Source of the DNA: Erwinia persicina
Lineage (GTDB): Bacteria; Pseudomonadota; Gammaproteobacteria; Enterobacterales; Enterobacteriaceae
Assembly (NCBI RefSeq): GCF_014838825.1
Contig: NZ_JACYMO010000003.1
Span: 434,001 to 498,000 of the forward strand
DNA length: 64,000 nucleotides
Reading direction: 5' to 3'
Positions 47,019-56,301 of this stretch are shown one piece after another (position 1 is the first letter of the stretch; the number at the start of each line of letters is the position of its first letter). The translations under genes and the position numbers were made by a program. The notes below the pieces were generated by a model. The model saw nothing but the letters and a program-made list of their open reading frames with translations, had not been told where the DNA came from and did not search any database.

Positions 47019-49649
47019 ATGAGCAAGAGCACTGCGGAGATTCGTCAAGCGTTTCTCGACTTTTTCCAGAGCAAGGGACATCAGGTTGTAGCCAGTAGCT
47101 CCCTCGTCCCTAACAACGATCCGACGCTGTTATTCACCAACGCCGGGATGAACCAGTTTAAAGACGTTTTCCTTGGGCAGGACAAGCGCAACTACTCGCG
47201 CGCCACCACGTCGCAGCGCTGCGTGCGCGCCGGTGGTAAGCACAACGACCTTGAAAACGTCGGCTACACCGCCCGCCATCACACCTTCTTCGAAATGCTG
47301 GGCAACTTCAGCTTTGGTGATTACTTCAAAAAAGAAGCCATCGCCTTTGCCTGGGAATTACTAACCAGCCCGGCGTGGTTCGGGCTGCCAAAAGAGAAAC
47401 TGTGGGTCACGGTATACGAGACCGATGATGAAGCGTACGGCATCTGGGAAAACGAGATCGGCGTACCGCGCGAACGCATTATCCGTATCGGTGACAACAA
47501 GGGGGGCGCGTACGCCTCTGATAACTTTTGGCAGATGGGCGATACCGGCCCGTGTGGCCCGTGCTCCGAGATCTTCTTCGACCACGGCGACCATATCTGG
47601 GGTGGCCCTCCGGGTAGCCCGGAAGAAGATGGCGATCGCTATATTGAGATCTGGAACATCGTCTTTATGCAGTTCAACCGTCAGTCAGACGGTACCATGC
47701 TGCCGCTGCCGAAGCCGTCCGTGGATACCGGGATGGGACTGGAGCGTATCAGTGCCGTTCTGCAGCATGTGAACTCCAACTATGAAATCGACCTGTTTGC
47801 CCGACTGATCAAATCGGTCGCCGAGGTGACAGGCGCAACTGACCTGGGCAATAAATCCCTGCGTGTGATTGCCGACCATATCCGTTCCTGTGCTTTCCTG
47901 ATTGCAGATGGTGTGATCCCCTCGAATGAAAACCGCGGTTATGTGCTGCGTCGCATCATTCGCCGTGCGGTACGTCACGGCAACATGCTGGGTGCAGAAG
48001 GCACATTCTTCTACAAGCTGGTTGCTCCGCTGATTGCCGTCATGGGCGCTGCGGGTGAAGACCTGCAGCGTCAGCAGGCACAGGTTGAGCAGATCCTGAA
48101 GAGTGAAGAAGAGCAGTTTGCGAAAACGCTGGAGCGCGGTCTGGCGCTGCTGGATGAAGAGCTGGAGAACCTGCAGGGCGATACCCTGGATGGTGAAACC
48201 GTCTTCCGCCTGTACGACACCTTCGGATTCCCGGCTGATCTGACGGCGGATGTCTGCCGTGAACGTAATCTGAAAATTGATGAAGCGGGCTTTGAGCAGG
48301 CAATGGAGCAGCAGCGTCAGCGTGCGCGTAATGCCAGCGGTTTCGGTACGGACTACAACAATGTGATCCGCATTGACCAGGCCTCTGCTTTCAAAGGTTA
48401 TGAAGAACTGGCGCTGAATGCAGCCGTGACCGCTATTTTCGTTGATGGCCAGGCGGCGGAGGAGATCAGCGCCGGTCAGGAAGGGGTCATCGTTCTCGAT
48501 GAGACACCGTTCTACGGTGAGTCCGGTGGCCAGGTGGGCGACACCGGCGAGCTGAAGAGCGAGAAGGGTGCCACCTTCACCGTGAACGACACACAGAAGT
48601 ATGCTCAGGCCATTGGTCACATCGGTACTCTGGCGTCCGGCCAGCTGCGGGTGGGCGATCGTCTGGCGGCACAGGTTAACGAAGCCCGTCGTGCTCGCAT
48701 TCGCCTCAATCACTCCGCGACGCATCTCCTGCACGCCGCGCTGCGGCAGGTGCTGGGCGATCACGTTGCGCAGAAGGGCTCTCTGGTTAACGATAAATAT
48801 CTGCGTTTCGACTTCTCGCATTTTGAAGCGATGAAGCCGCAGGAGATCCGCCAGGTCGAAGAGATCGTTAACGCACAGATCCGTCGCAATCTGCCGGTTG
48901 AGACCAATATCATGGAGCTGGAAGCCGCGAAAGCACACGGGGCGATGGCGCTGTTTGGTGAGAAGTACGATGACCACGTGCGCGTTGTTGGCATGGGTGA
49001 CTTCTCAACCGAACTGTGCGGTGGTGTTCACGCCTCCCGTACGGGCGATATCGGCCTGTTCCGCATCACCTCAGAGTCTGGCACTGCTGCAGGCGTGCGC
49101 CGTATTGAAGCGGTGACGGGGGAGGGGGCACTGGCGCAGGTTTACAGTCAGAATGAGCAGTTACTGGATATTGCTCACCTGGTGAAGGCCAACAACAGTA
49201 ACCTGAATGAAAAAGTGCGTGCGCTGATTGAACATGCGCGCGGGCTGGAAAAAGAATTGCAGCAGCTGAAAGATCAGCAGGCTGCGCAAGAGAGTGCATC
49301 ACTGAGTAGTAAAGCCATTGCGCTGAAAGGCACCAGGCTGCTGGTCAGCGAACTGAGCAACGTTGAGCCGAAGATGCTGCGTACGATGGTCGATGACCTG
49401 AAAAACCAGCTTGGTTCTGCGGTTATCGTGCTGGCGACAGTCGCTGATGGCAAAGTATCCCTGATTGCCGGGGTGACTAAAGACCTGACCGACCGTGTTA
49501 AAGCGGGCGAGCTGGTGGGCGAGCTGGCCCAGCAGGTCGGTGGTAAGGGTGGCGGTCGACCGGATATGGCTCAGGCTGGCGGTACAGACGCACAGGCGCT
49601 GCCTGCTGCTCTGGCTGGCGTTGAGGCATGGGTGGCTGCAAAACTGTAA
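47019..49649 (+). CDS. alaS: Alanyl-tRNA synthetase
   Basis: AlaS charges tRNA-Ala and edits Ser/Gly misacylation. The class II catalytic core covers about 1-240, with [17 protein letters not shown] and [15 protein letters not shown]. The editing domain carries the zinc-binding motif [12 protein letters not shown] and a distal [13 protein letters not shown]. The C-terminal C-Ala domain ends [15 protein letters not shown]. It has 876 residues, equal to E. coli. A long opposite-strand frame inside it (47685-48977) is a shadow. Confidence 0.99.
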   Translation: MSKSTAEIRQAFLDFFQSKGHQVVASSSLVPNNDPTLLFTNAGMNQFKDVFLGQDKRNYSRATTSQRCVRAGGKHNDLENVGYTARHHTFFEMLGNFSFGDYFKKEAIAFAWELLTSPAWFGLPKEKLWVTVYETDDEAYGIWENEIGVPRERIIRIGDNKGGAYASDNFWQMGDTGPCGPCSEIFFDHGDHIWGGPPGSPEEDGDRYIEIWNIVFMQFNRQSDGTMLPLPKPSVDTGMGLERISAVLQHVNSNYEIDLFARLIKSVAEVTGATDLGNKSLRVIADHIRSCAFLIADGVIPSNENRGYVLRRIIRRAVRHGNMLGAEGTFFYKLVAPLIAVMGAAGEDLQRQQAQVEQILKSEEEQFAKTLERGLALLDEELENLQGDTLDGETVFRLYDTFGFPADLTADVCRERNLKIDEAGFEQAMEQQRQRARNASGFGTDYNNVIRIDQASAFKGYEELALNAAVTAIFVDGQAAEEISAGQEGVIVLDETPFYGESGGQVGDTGELKSEKGATFTVNDTQKYAQAIGHIGTLASGQLRVGDRLAAQVNEARRARIRLNHSATHLLHAALRQVLGDHVAQKGSLVNDKYLRFDFSHFEAMKPQEIRQVEEIVNAQIRRNLPVETNIMELEAAKAHGAMALFGEKYDDHVRVVGMGDFSTELCGGVHASRTGDIGLFRITSESGTAAGVRRIEAVTGEGALAQVYSQNEQLLDIAHLVKANNSNLNEKVRALIEHARGLEKELQQLKDQQAAQESASLSSKAIALKGTRLLVSELSNVEPKMLRTMVDDLKNQLGSAVIVLATVADGKVSLIAGVTKDLTDRVKAGELVGELAQQVGGKGGGRPDMAQAGGTDAQALPAALAGVEAWVAAKL

Positions 49650-49897
49650 CACTATAAAAAGGTATTGCCGGGAAGACGCTCAGGGCTACGGGTTCGGGCG
49701 TCTTTTCAAGTGATACACCCCTGTAATCATAAAGTCAGGTTGATGATCTGGTTTTCGGCTAAACTAAGTATCAGCAGAATGTATTGGTATGCAGGTGCAC
49801 AAAGGGTGTATTTGTCATAGGCTACATTTAGCGTTATACGATGGATAATGCCGGGAAGCACTTAACCCGACTCTTTTAATCTTTCAAGGAGCAAAGA

Positions 49898-50083
49898 ATG
49901 CTTATTCTAACTCGTCGAGTTGGTGAAACCCTCATGATCGGTGATGAGGTGACTGTAACTGTGCTGGGTGTTAAAGGTAACCAGGTACGTATTGGTGTGA
50001 ACGCCCCTAAAGAAGTGTCGGTGCATCGCGAAGAGATCTATCAGCGTATTCAGGCCGAAAAGACTCAGCAAACAAGTTACTAA
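49898..50083 (+). CDS. csrA: Carbon storage regulator CsrA
   Basis: CsrA is an RNA-binding dimer that represses or stabilises mRNAs with GGA motifs, governing the shift between glycolysis, glycogen storage, biofilm and motility. The 61-residue sequence is almost invariant in enterobacteria: [20 protein letters not shown], with Arg44 in [20 protein letters not shown] lies six bases before the ATG and is itself a likely autoregulatory CsrA site. A terminator follows immediately. Confidence 0.99.
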   Translation: MLILTRRVGETLMIGDEVTVTVLGVKGNQVRIGVNAPKEVSVHREEIYQRIQAEKTQQTSY

Positions 50084-50090
50084 CGGATCC

Positions 50091-50126
50091 AGCGCCTCGC
50101 TCCAGTAGCGAGGCGCTACCGGTTTT
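50091..50126 (+). terminator. Intrinsic terminator of csrA
   Basis: AGCGCCTCGCT (50091-50101) pairs perfectly with AGCGAGGCGCT (50107-50117) around CCAGT. ACCGGTTTTT follows. Confidence 0.88.
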
Positions 50127-50348
50127 TCGCTATTCCCCTCTCTTTTGTCGCTCTCATTCTTTCCTGCGTTCTTATCCACGTCATTTTATGACCTTTTTTT
50201 TCTCCTCCCTCCTTTTTATTCGTGTGTACTCATTCTGTCTGGGCCCACTTTCTTTGTTGATAAATCACTCTTTTTGTCGTCAAAATGGCCGACTTGCGTG
50301 GCTTTTGTGCAATCAGACACGAGTGATGAAAAAAGGGGGAGAAATTGT

Positions 50349-50376
50349 TTGACTTACAACGCCCAGAAAGTAATAT
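50349..50376 (+). promoter_or_regulatory. Predicted promoter of the serV-argVYZQ tRNA cluster
   Basis: -35 TTGACT (50349-50354) and a -10 of the form TAATAT (50371-50376) are separated by 16 bases. A GC-rich discriminator GTGCGCC follows, typical of stable-RNA promoters under stringent control. The interval 50127-50348 otherwise contains only a T/C-rich stretch with no gene. Confidence 0.6.
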
Positions 50377-50440
50377 GTGCGCCACGCAGTGCCGATGAGC
50401 AGATACAACGTTCTGAAGCACAACTCGAAAGAGTGCTAGT

Positions 50441-50533
50441 GGTGAGGTGGCCGAGAGGCTGAAGGCGCTCCCCTGCTAAGGGAGTATGCGGTCAAAAGCT
50501 GCATCCGGGGTTCGAATCCCCGCCTCACCGCCA
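50441..50533 (+). tRNA. serV: tRNA-Ser (GCT anticodon)
   Basis: A 93-nt class II tRNA with encoded CCA. Acceptor arms GGTGAGG/CCTCACC, anticodon loop CTGCTAA giving GCT, a long variable arm (about 485-503) and the T-loop GGTTCGAATCC are all present. Location after csrA matches E. coli serV. Confidence 0.97.
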
Positions 50534-50537
50534 TTTT

Positions 50538-50614
50538 GCATCCATAGCTCAGCTGGATAGAGTACTCGGCTACGAACCGAGCGGTCGGAGGTTCGAATCC
50601 TCCTGGATGCACCA
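50538..50614 (+). tRNA. argV: tRNA-Arg (ACG anticodon), copy 1
   Basis: A 77-nt tRNA with encoded CCA. Acceptor GCATCCA pairs with TGGATGC, the anticodon loop CTACGAA gives ACG (wobble A becomes inosine), and the T-loop is TTCGAAT. It is the first of four copies that look identical. Confidence 0.97.
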
Positions 50615-50727
50615 CATTTTTTAAAGCGGCTTAGTGCGGCTTTAATATTGGGAAGTACTGGTGCAGCGTTAGCAGCCCTGCATCACGGTGAGTAGTCAGC
50701 ACACTGCGTTATACAAGAAGTAGCAAT

Positions 50728-50804
50728 GCATCCATAGCTCAGCTGGATAGAGTACTCGGCTACGAACCGAGCGGTCGGAGGTTCGAATCCTCCTGGATGC
50801 ACCA
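50728..50804 (+). tRNA. argY: tRNA-Arg (ACG anticodon), copy 2
   Basis: Same 77-nt sequence as the first copy, 113 bases downstream, with encoded CCA. It is followed by a spacer that resembles the one after copy 4. Confidence 0.97.
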
Positions 50805-50826
50805 TTTTATTTAAGAGTGAAACCCT

Positions 50827-50925
50827 GTGGGCTGGCATGTTGTAAAGTTTTTCGCCAACACAAAGGAAGGTAACGTCGTTCACGACGACACATGAGGCTT
50901 AGGTCATAGCCGAATGTTCTTCCGG
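50827..50925 (+). repeat. Inter-tRNA repeat, copy A
   Basis: A spacer segment containing CGCCAACACAAAGGAAG, then GTCGTTCACGACG and AGCCGAATGTTCTTCCGGGTGA. It aligns along its length with 51291-51388. It recalls the repeats between tRNA genes of tyrT-type operons (rtT). Confidence 0.6.
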
Positions 50926-51037
50926 GTGACATCATTTCTTAATGAGTGGTCGTGATTTTCTTCAGTATCTCCTCAGGTTTGTCGCTTTATCTCCCCCGAT
51001 AGTGTTACCCCGCAGAAAACTGCGTCGCTTTACCCTT

Positions 51038-51114
51038 GCATCCATAGCTCAGCTGGATAGAGTACTCGGCTACGAACCGAGCGGTCGGAGGTTCGAATCC
51101 TCCTGGATGCACCA
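51038..51114 (+). tRNA. argZ: tRNA-Arg (ACG anticodon), copy 3
   Basis: Same 77-nt sequence as the other copies. Immediately after the CCA comes ATATTCTGAAAA, the same start of spacer as after copy 4. Confidence 0.97.
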
Positions 51115-51187
51115 TATTCTGAAAAGTGGCAGGCTACTCTGTAGTAGCCTGCTTCTGAAGTCTGTAAAATCAACATGCCTTACCCCT

Positions 51188-51264
51188 GCATCCATAGCTC
51201 AGCTGGATAGAGTACTCGGCTACGAACCGAGCGGTCGGAGGTTCGAATCCTCCTGGATGCACCA
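51188..51264 (+). tRNA. argQ: tRNA-Arg (ACG anticodon), copy 4
   Basis: Same 77-nt sequence as the other copies and the last tRNA of the cluster. The copies supply the major isoacceptor for CGU/CGC/CGA codons. Confidence 0.97.
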
Positions 51265-51290
51265 TATTCTGAAAAATGGACGTCTCTTTG

Positions 51291-51388
51291 AGTGGGCACC
51301 GTGTAGAGCTCTTACCGCCAGCACAAGGAAGAATAAGCGCGTTCGCGACGGCTCTTCCGGGGAAGGCGAAGCCGAATCATCCTCCTGA
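51291..51388 (+). repeat. Inter-tRNA repeat, copy B
   Basis: Contains CGCCAGCACAAGGAAG, then GCGTTCGCGACG and AGCCGAATCATCCTCCTGA, the diverged partner of 50827-50925. The hairpin GCGCGTTCGCG in the middle is shared in form. The rest of 51389-51603, up to yqaB, shows no gene. Confidence 0.6.
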
Positions 51389-51603
51389 CTTCCCCCTCAT
51401 CGACTTATTCTCTTCGCTTGTTTACTGCACATCCTTCTTCAGGATCATCATTTTAAAGCAAATTTTCCTGCGCTTTATCTCACGCATTTATCTGATAATC
51501 AAAATCCCTCTATATTTCAAGGCATTTGCTGATCCATACCAGCAGCGACAACACGGGTGCTTTACGCTAAAGTAATCGTTCCGTGATCAGAATGGATGCG
51601 CGA

Positions 51604-52170
51604 ATGTACGATGCTTACGACGGTTTGATCTTCGATATGGATGGCACCCTCCTCGATACCGAGCCAACACACCGTAAAGCCTGGCATCAGGTGCTGGGAA
51701 AATATGGTATGACCTTCGATGAAGCCGCCATGGTGGGGTTGAATGGTTCACCTGCATGGCACATTGCACGGGTGATCCTTACCCGCCATCAAAGCGATCT
51801 CGATCCTTACCGGCTGGCGGAAGAAAAAACGGCGCTGCTCAAAACGATGTTGTTTGATAGCGTACAGCCGCTCCCGCTGGTTGAGGTGGTCAGAGCGTAC
51901 AAAGGGCGTCGCCCGATGGCCGTGGGCACCGGCAGTGAGCATTCAGTGGCCATCGGCCTGTTACAGCATCTTGGCCTGCTCAATCATTTTGATGCGATTG
52001 TCGCAGCAGATGATGTTAAACGTCATAAGCCAGAACCTGATACATTCCTGCGCTGCGCTGAGTTAATCGGCGTACCGCCTGCACGCTGTGTGGTGTTCGA
52101 AGATGCTGACTTTGGTCTTCAGGCGGCCTGCGCGGCCGGCATGGATGCCGTGGATGTCCGACAGCTGTGA
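51604..52170 (+). CDS. yqaB: Fructose-1-phosphate/6-phosphogluconate phosphatase
   Basis: A 188-residue HAD-superfamily sugar phosphatase equal in length to E. coli YqaB. The nucleophile Asp and acid/base Asp are in LIFDMDGTLLDTEP (about 8-21). The Thr motif is in AVGTGSE, the Lys in KRHKPEPDTF, and the acidic motif in VVFEDADFGLQAA. ATG 51604 gives the conserved MYDAYDGLIFDMDG start. ATG 51592 and an upstream codon at 51583 are possible but less likely. It overlaps yqaA by GTGA. Confidence 0.93.
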   Translation: MYDAYDGLIFDMDGTLLDTEPTHRKAWHQVLGKYGMTFDEAAMVGLNGSPAWHIARVILTRHQSDLDPYRLAEEKTALLKTMLFDSVQPLPLVEVVRAYKGRRPMAVGTGSEHSVAIGLLQHLGLLNHFDAIVAADDVKRHKPEPDTFLRCAELIGVPPARCVVFEDADFGLQAACAAGMDAVDVRQL

Positions 52171-52595
52171 GTGAATGGTTCGCTTACGGTTCAATGTTTG
52201 CCAGCAGTTTTCTGAGTGCCACGCTACTGCCGGGCAGTTCAGAAGCCTTACTGGTGGGGTTACTACTGGCAGGGAAGGTCTCTGTCAGTATGGTGGTCCT
52301 TGTTGCCGCGCTGGGGAATACGCTGGGCGGTCTGACCAACATCGTGATTGGTCGCCTGCTTCCCGTAAAAAGTCAGGGGCGATGGCACAACACAGCAACG
52401 GCGTGGCTGCACCGATTCGGGCCTGCTGCGCTGCTTTTTAGCTGGTTACCCGTGATGGGTGACCTGCTGTGCGTTCTTGCTGGCTGGCTACGTTTCGCCT
52501 GGCTGCCGACGGTGATTTTTCTCGCCATCGGTAAAACCTTGCGTTATGTGCTGCTGGCAGCCGCAACACTACAGGGCATGGAATGGTGGCATTGA
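52167..52595 (+). CDS. yqaA: DedA/SNARE-associated-type membrane protein YqaA
   Basis: A 142-residue inner-membrane protein with about four hydrophobic helices, of the YqaA branch of the VTT/DedA family. The landmark SFLSATLLPGSSEALLVGLL (about 12-31) and GNTLGGLTNIVIGRLLP (about 50-66) are conserved. The GTG start overlaps the yqaB stop by four bases. Related proteins act in lipid or undecaprenyl-phosphate flipping; whether YqaA does so is unknown. Confidence 0.9.
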   Translation: MSEWFAYGSMFASSFLSATLLPGSSEALLVGLLLAGKVSVSMVVLVAALGNTLGGLTNIVIGRLLPVKSQGRWHNTATAWLHRFGPAALLFSWLPVMGDLLCVLAGWLRFAWLPTVIFLAIGKTLRYVLLAAATLQGMEWWH

Positions 52596-52668
52596 TTCGC
52601 TTTAAGGCGGCGCTGCGATTAACATTATGCTGAACAATAATAAATTTTTCTCTGAGCGGGAGGTCAAT

Positions 52669-54228
52669 TTGATCCCGGACGTATCACAGGCGCTTTCCTG
52701 GCTGGAAGCTCATCCTGACGCACTTAAAGGTATTGGTCGCGGTATTGAGCGCGAAACGCTGCGCGTCATGCCGGATGGGCACCTTGCCACCACCGGACAC
52801 CCGGCTTCTCTTGGTTCCGCTTTAACCCATAAGTGGATCACCACTGACTTTGCAGAAGCACTGCTGGAATTTATCACACCGGTCGATCAGGATATTGATC
52901 ATCTGCTGGCATTTTTACGCGATATCCACCGCCACGTTGCCCGTGAACTGGGTGAGGAGCGTATGTGGCCGATGAGCATGCCGTGCATGATCGATCCCCA
53001 CCAGGATATCGAACTGGCACAATATGGCCGTTCCAATATCGGCCAGATGAAGACGCTGTATCGCCAGGGGCTGAAAAACCGCTATGGCGCACTGATGCAG
53101 ATTATCTCGGGCGTACACTACAACTTCTCGCTTCCGCTCTCTTTCTGGCAGGCGTGGGCAGGGGTAGCCGATGCTGAGAGCGGTAAAGAGGCCATCTCAG
53201 ATGGCTATCTGCGCCTGATCCGCAACTACTACCGTTTTGGCTGGGTAATTCCGTATCTCTTCGGGGCGTCTCCGGCCATCTGTTCCTCCTTCCTGCAGGG
53301 CAAAGAGAGTGCGCTGCCGTTTGAACGAAGCGATAAGGGAATGCTGTCATTGCCTTATGCCACCTCGTTACGTCTCAGCGACCTGGGGTATACCAACAAA
53401 TCCCAGAGTAACCTCGGTATTACCTTCAATAACCTTCCTGACTACATCACTGGTCTGAAAGCGGCGATCAAAACGCCTTCAGAAGAGTTTGCGGCCATGG
53501 GCGTCAAAGATGAGCAGGGTAACTGGTTACAGCTGAATACTAACGTGCTGCAGATTGAAAACGAGCTGTATGCGCCTATCCGGCCCAAGCGCGTCACCCG
53601 CTCCGGGGAAGCGCCTTCTGATGCATTACAGCGCGGGGGCATTGAATATATCGAAGTTCGCTCACTCGACATTAACCCGTTTTCCCCGATAGGTGTCGAT
53701 GCCAATCAGGTGCGCTTCCTCGACCTGTTCCTGATCTGGTGTACGCTGGCTGATGCTCCTGAGATGAACAGCGCAGAGTTGGCCTGTACGCGTAAGAACT
53801 GGAACCGGGTGATCCTTGAAGGACGTAAACCTGGCCAGACCATCGGCATGGGCTGTGAAGAGTCTCAGCATCTGCTGGTAGATGTGGGTAAGGCGTTGTT
53901 CAGCGATCTGCGCCGCGTGGCGGAAACGCTCGACAGCCAGAGCAACGAACATCACTATCAGGACGTGTGCGACCGTCTGGTGGCGTCATTTGACGATCCC
54001 GACCTGACCTTCTCTGCACGATTCCTGCAGACGCTGAAAGAGAACGGCATCGGTGGTGCCGGTCTGGCGCTGGCAGAACAGTATCGTGCTCAGTTAAGCG
54101 AAGAGTCTTATGAAGTGCTGACAGAACAGCAGTTTAGCGATGAAGCGCAGCGATCTAAGGTGAGTCAGCAGGACATTGAAGAAAGTGATACGCTTGACCT
54201 GGAAACCTTTTTGCAAGGTAAGCGTTAA
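52669..54228 (+). CDS. gshA: Glutamate-cysteine ligase
   Basis: GshA makes gamma-glutamylcysteine, the first step of glutathione synthesis. The start is the TTG at 52669. GGGAGGTCAAT stands directly before it, the protein then begins at [20 protein letters not shown] as in E. coli, which also uses TTG, and the length is 519 residues (E. coli 518). An ATG at 52627 in frame has no ribosome site. Conserved motifs include [22 protein letters not shown] and [19 protein letters not shown]. The rare start codon should limit expression. Confidence 0.96.
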   Translation: MIPDVSQALSWLEAHPDALKGIGRGIERETLRVMPDGHLATTGHPASLGSALTHKWITTDFAEALLEFITPVDQDIDHLLAFLRDIHRHVARELGEERMWPMSMPCMIDPHQDIELAQYGRSNIGQMKTLYRQGLKNRYGALMQIISGVHYNFSLPLSFWQAWAGVADAESGKEAISDGYLRLIRNYYRFGWVIPYLFGASPAICSSFLQGKESALPFERSDKGMLSLPYATSLRLSDLGYTNKSQSNLGITFNNLPDYITGLKAAIKTPSEEFAAMGVKDEQGNWLQLNTNVLQIENELYAPIRPKRVTRSGEAPSDALQRGGIEYIEVRSLDINPFSPIGVDANQVRFLDLFLIWCTLADAPEMNSAELACTRKNWNRVILEGRKPGQTIGMGCEESQHLLVDVGKALFSDLRRVAETLDSQSNEHHYQDVCDRLVASFDDPDLTFSARFLQTLKENGIGGAGLALAEQYRAQLSEESYEVLTEQQFSDEAQRSKVSQQDIEESDTLDLETFLQGKR

Positions 54229-54240
54229 GCGGCACAAAAG

Positions 54241-54318
54241 AAAAAGGCCACATTACTGTGGCCCAAATTACATCTCTGTTGTCAGGGATGAGATGATGAT
54301 AACAAATGCGCGTCTTTC
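54241..54318 (-). ncRNA. micA: Small regulatory RNA MicA
   Basis: On the - strand the sequence begins GAAAGACGCGCATTTGTTAT, the E. coli MicA 5' seed that pairs with ompA mRNA. It continues with a CATCTC/GAGATG stem. It ends in the terminator GGCCACAGTAATGTGGCC followed by T residues. Position and direction (between gshA and luxS, divergent from luxS) are as in E. coli. The terminator hairpin reads both ways and may also end gshA. MicA is an Hfq-dependent repressor of outer-membrane protein synthesis under envelope stress. Confidence 0.93.
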
Positions 54319-54324
54319 ATATAT

Positions 54325-54352
54325 TCAGACGTACATAGTTTGAAAAAGTTTC
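54325..54352 (-). promoter_or_regulatory. Sigma-E promoter of micA
   Basis: On the - strand GAAACTT (54352-54346) and GTCTGA (54330-54325) match the -35 GAACTT and -10 TCTGA elements of RpoE promoters. Transcription would start at 54318, the MicA 5' end. Confidence 0.8.
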
Positions 54353-54391
54353 ATCGGTTCAAAAATAAATTCATTAGTTGAGGTAACAAGT

Positions 54392-54907
54392 ATGCCATTG
54401 CTGGATAGCTTTACCGTCGATCACACCATCATGGCCGCTCCCGCCGTGCGCGTAGCCAAAACCATGAAGACCCCTGCGGGTGATACCATCACCGTATTCG
54501 ATCTGCGTTTTTGCCGCCCGAATATCGAGATCCTGACCGAACGTGGTATCCATACTCTGGAGCACCTGTTTGCAGGCTTTATGCGCGATCACCTGAACGG
54601 CGACGGCGTAGAAATCATTGATATTTCGCCAATGGGCTGCCGTACTGGTTTTTATATGAGCCTGATTGGGACGCCGGACGAGCAGCGCGTGGCAAAAGCA
54701 TGGAAGGCCGCGATGGCTGACGTGCTGAAGGTAAAAAACCAGAGTGATATCCCTGAGCTGAATATTTATCAGTGCGGGACCTGCGAGATGCATTCACTGG
54801 ATGAAGCGCAGGATATCGCGCGCAACATCATCGACAACGACATTCGCGTTAACCGTAACGATGAGCTGGCGCTGCCGAAAGAGAAGCTGAAAGAGCTGCA
54901 CATCTAG
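54392..54907 (+). CDS. luxS: S-ribosylhomocysteine lyase
   Basis: LuxS cleaves S-ribosylhomocysteine to homocysteine and DPD, the precursor of autoinducer-2. The metal site is HTLEHLFAG (His54/His58) plus Cys128 in [13 protein letters not shown]. The catalytic cysteine is in [13 protein letters not shown] (Cys84). It has 171 residues, as in E. coli. A GC-rich terminator follows. The divergent micA lies upstream and its transcription can overlap the luxS leader. Confidence 0.98.
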   Translation: MPLLDSFTVDHTIMAAPAVRVAKTMKTPAGDTITVFDLRFCRPNIEILTERGIHTLEHLFAGFMRDHLNGDGVEIIDISPMGCRTGFYMSLIGTPDEQRVAKAWKAAMADVLKVKNQSDIPELNIYQCGTCEMHSLDEAQDIARNIIDNDIRVNRNDELALPKEKLKELHI

Positions 54908-54933
54908 TTGGTGTGTCTGGTCGATTGAAAAAA

Positions 54934-54969
54934 GGCCGGCCCCTGCGGTATGCAGGGCCGGCCTTTTTT
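54934..54969 (+). terminator. Terminator between luxS and convergent corB
   Basis: GGCCGGCCCCTGC and TGCAGGGCCGGCC form a long stem with one bulged C and a GGTA loop. A runs precede it and eight T residues follow, so it works in both directions. Confidence 0.9.
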
Positions 54970-54992
54970 TTAACCCACTGAACCCATTACGC

Positions 54993-56279
54993 TTACGACC
55001 CCACTGATTCCTTCAGCGACGTCTGCGGGGTGATGCGAACCTGCTTGATCATGTTGTCCTGCACGTCGAGAATATCGACGGCGTAGTGATCGATTTGCAC
55101 CGTAGTGTTGGCCAACGGGATATCCTGTAAGGCTTCCAGAATCATGCCGTTAATGGTGCGGGCTTCTTCTTCCGGCAGCGTCCAGTTAAAGGCTTTGTTC
55201 AGCTCACGCACGTTAGCGCTGCCTTCAATTAATACCGAACCGTCATTCTGCGGCATCACCTCTTCAGCCAGCGAAGGGGACATTGAAGTCGTGAAATCAC
55301 CGACAATTTCTTCCAGAATATCTTCAATGGTCACCAGCCCCTTAATGTCACCGTACTCGTCGATCACCAGACCCACTTTTTCCTTATTGCGCTGGAACTT
55401 AACCAGCTGCACGTTAAGCGGTGTCCCTTCAGGCACAAAGTAAATCTCATCTGCCGCACGTAGCATCACCTCTTTGGTGAACTCTTTTTTCTCGGTCATC
55501 AGGCGATAGGCTTCGCGCACCCGCAGCATGCTCATGGCATTGTCGAGAGAGTCGCGGTAAAGCACAATGCGGCCGTGCGGGGAGTGAGTGAGCTGGCGCA
55601 CGATGGACTTCCAGTCGTCGTTGATGTTGATGCCGACAATTTCATTACGCGGCACCATGATGTCATCAACGTTGACTTTTTCCAGATCGAGCACGGACAG
55701 CAGCATATCCTGATTACGGCGTGACATCAGCGATCGTGACTCGTACACAATCGTGCGCAGCTCCTCTTTGCTCAACGCGGCACTGGCTGCGCCATCGCTT
55801 CTGATCCCCACCATACGCATCAGCATGCGGGTAATGGTGTTTAGCAGCCACACCAGCGGCATCATTACCACCTGCAGCGGGCCCAGCAGTAAGCTACTGG
55901 GGAAGGCCACTTTCTCCGGGTAGAGCGCGGCAATGGTTTTCGGCAATACCTCAGCGAAAACCAGCACGAGGAAGGTCAGAATACCGGTAGCAATCGCCAC
56001 GCCGGCATCGCCATACAACCGCATTCCGACAATGGTCCCCAGCGCGGAAGCCAGGATGTTGACCAGATTGTTACCAATCAGCACCAGGCTAATCAGGCGG
56101 TCAGGACGGCGCAGTAATTTTTCGACACGACGGGCGGCACGGTCGCCATTTTTAGCCTGGTGGCGCAGTTTATAGCGGTTGAGGGTCATCATGCCGGTTT
56201 CAGAACCGGAGAAGTACGCTGATACTAAAATCATAATGACCAGCGTAACGATGAGGGTCGTGGTTGAAACGTGTTCCAA
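54993..56279 (-). CDS. corB: CNNM/CorB-type magnesium transport-associated protein
   Basis: A 428-residue membrane protein (E. coli YfjD). A DUF21 (CNNM) domain spans about 1-185 with FSGSETGMMTLNRYKLRH and about four membrane helices. Two CBS domains (about 205-330) include IMVPRNEIVGININD and EYGDIKGLVTIEDILEEIVGDF. A C-terminal CorC/HlyC transporter-associated domain (about 345-420) follows. Family members move or sense Mg2+/Co2+. ypjD lies just upstream on the same strand, 22 bases apart, as in E. coli. Confidence 0.92.
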   Translation of the reverse strand: MEHVSTTTLIVTLVIMILVSAYFSGSETGMMTLNRYKLRHQAKNGDRAARRVEKLLRRPDRLISLVLIGNNLVNILASALGTIVGMRLYGDAGVAIATGILTFLVLVFAEVLPKTIAALYPEKVAFPSSLLLGPLQVVMMPLVWLLNTITRMLMRMVGIRSDGAASAALSKEELRTIVYESRSLMSRRNQDMLLSVLDLEKVNVDDIMVPRNEIVGININDDWKSIVRQLTHSPHGRIVLYRDSLDNAMSMLRVREAYRLMTEKKEFTKEVMLRAADEIYFVPEGTPLNVQLVKFQRNKEKVGLVIDEYGDIKGLVTIEDILEEIVGDFTTSMSPSLAEEVMPQNDGSVLIEGSANVRELNKAFNWTLPEEEARTINGMILEALQDIPLANTTVQIDHYAVDILDVQDNMIKQVRITPQTSLKESVGS

Positions 56280-56301
56280 GGGAAATCCTTGTGGTGATCA
56301 A

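Noticed and set aside
47685-48977. A 430-codon frame on the - strand inside alaS.
   Set aside because: Antisense shadow of a highly conserved gene in GC-rich DNA, with no ribosome site and no family pattern.
50942-51388. A 148-codon frame across the tRNA-Arg region.
   Set aside because: It reads straight through two tRNA genes and repeats the same translated tRNA segment twice.
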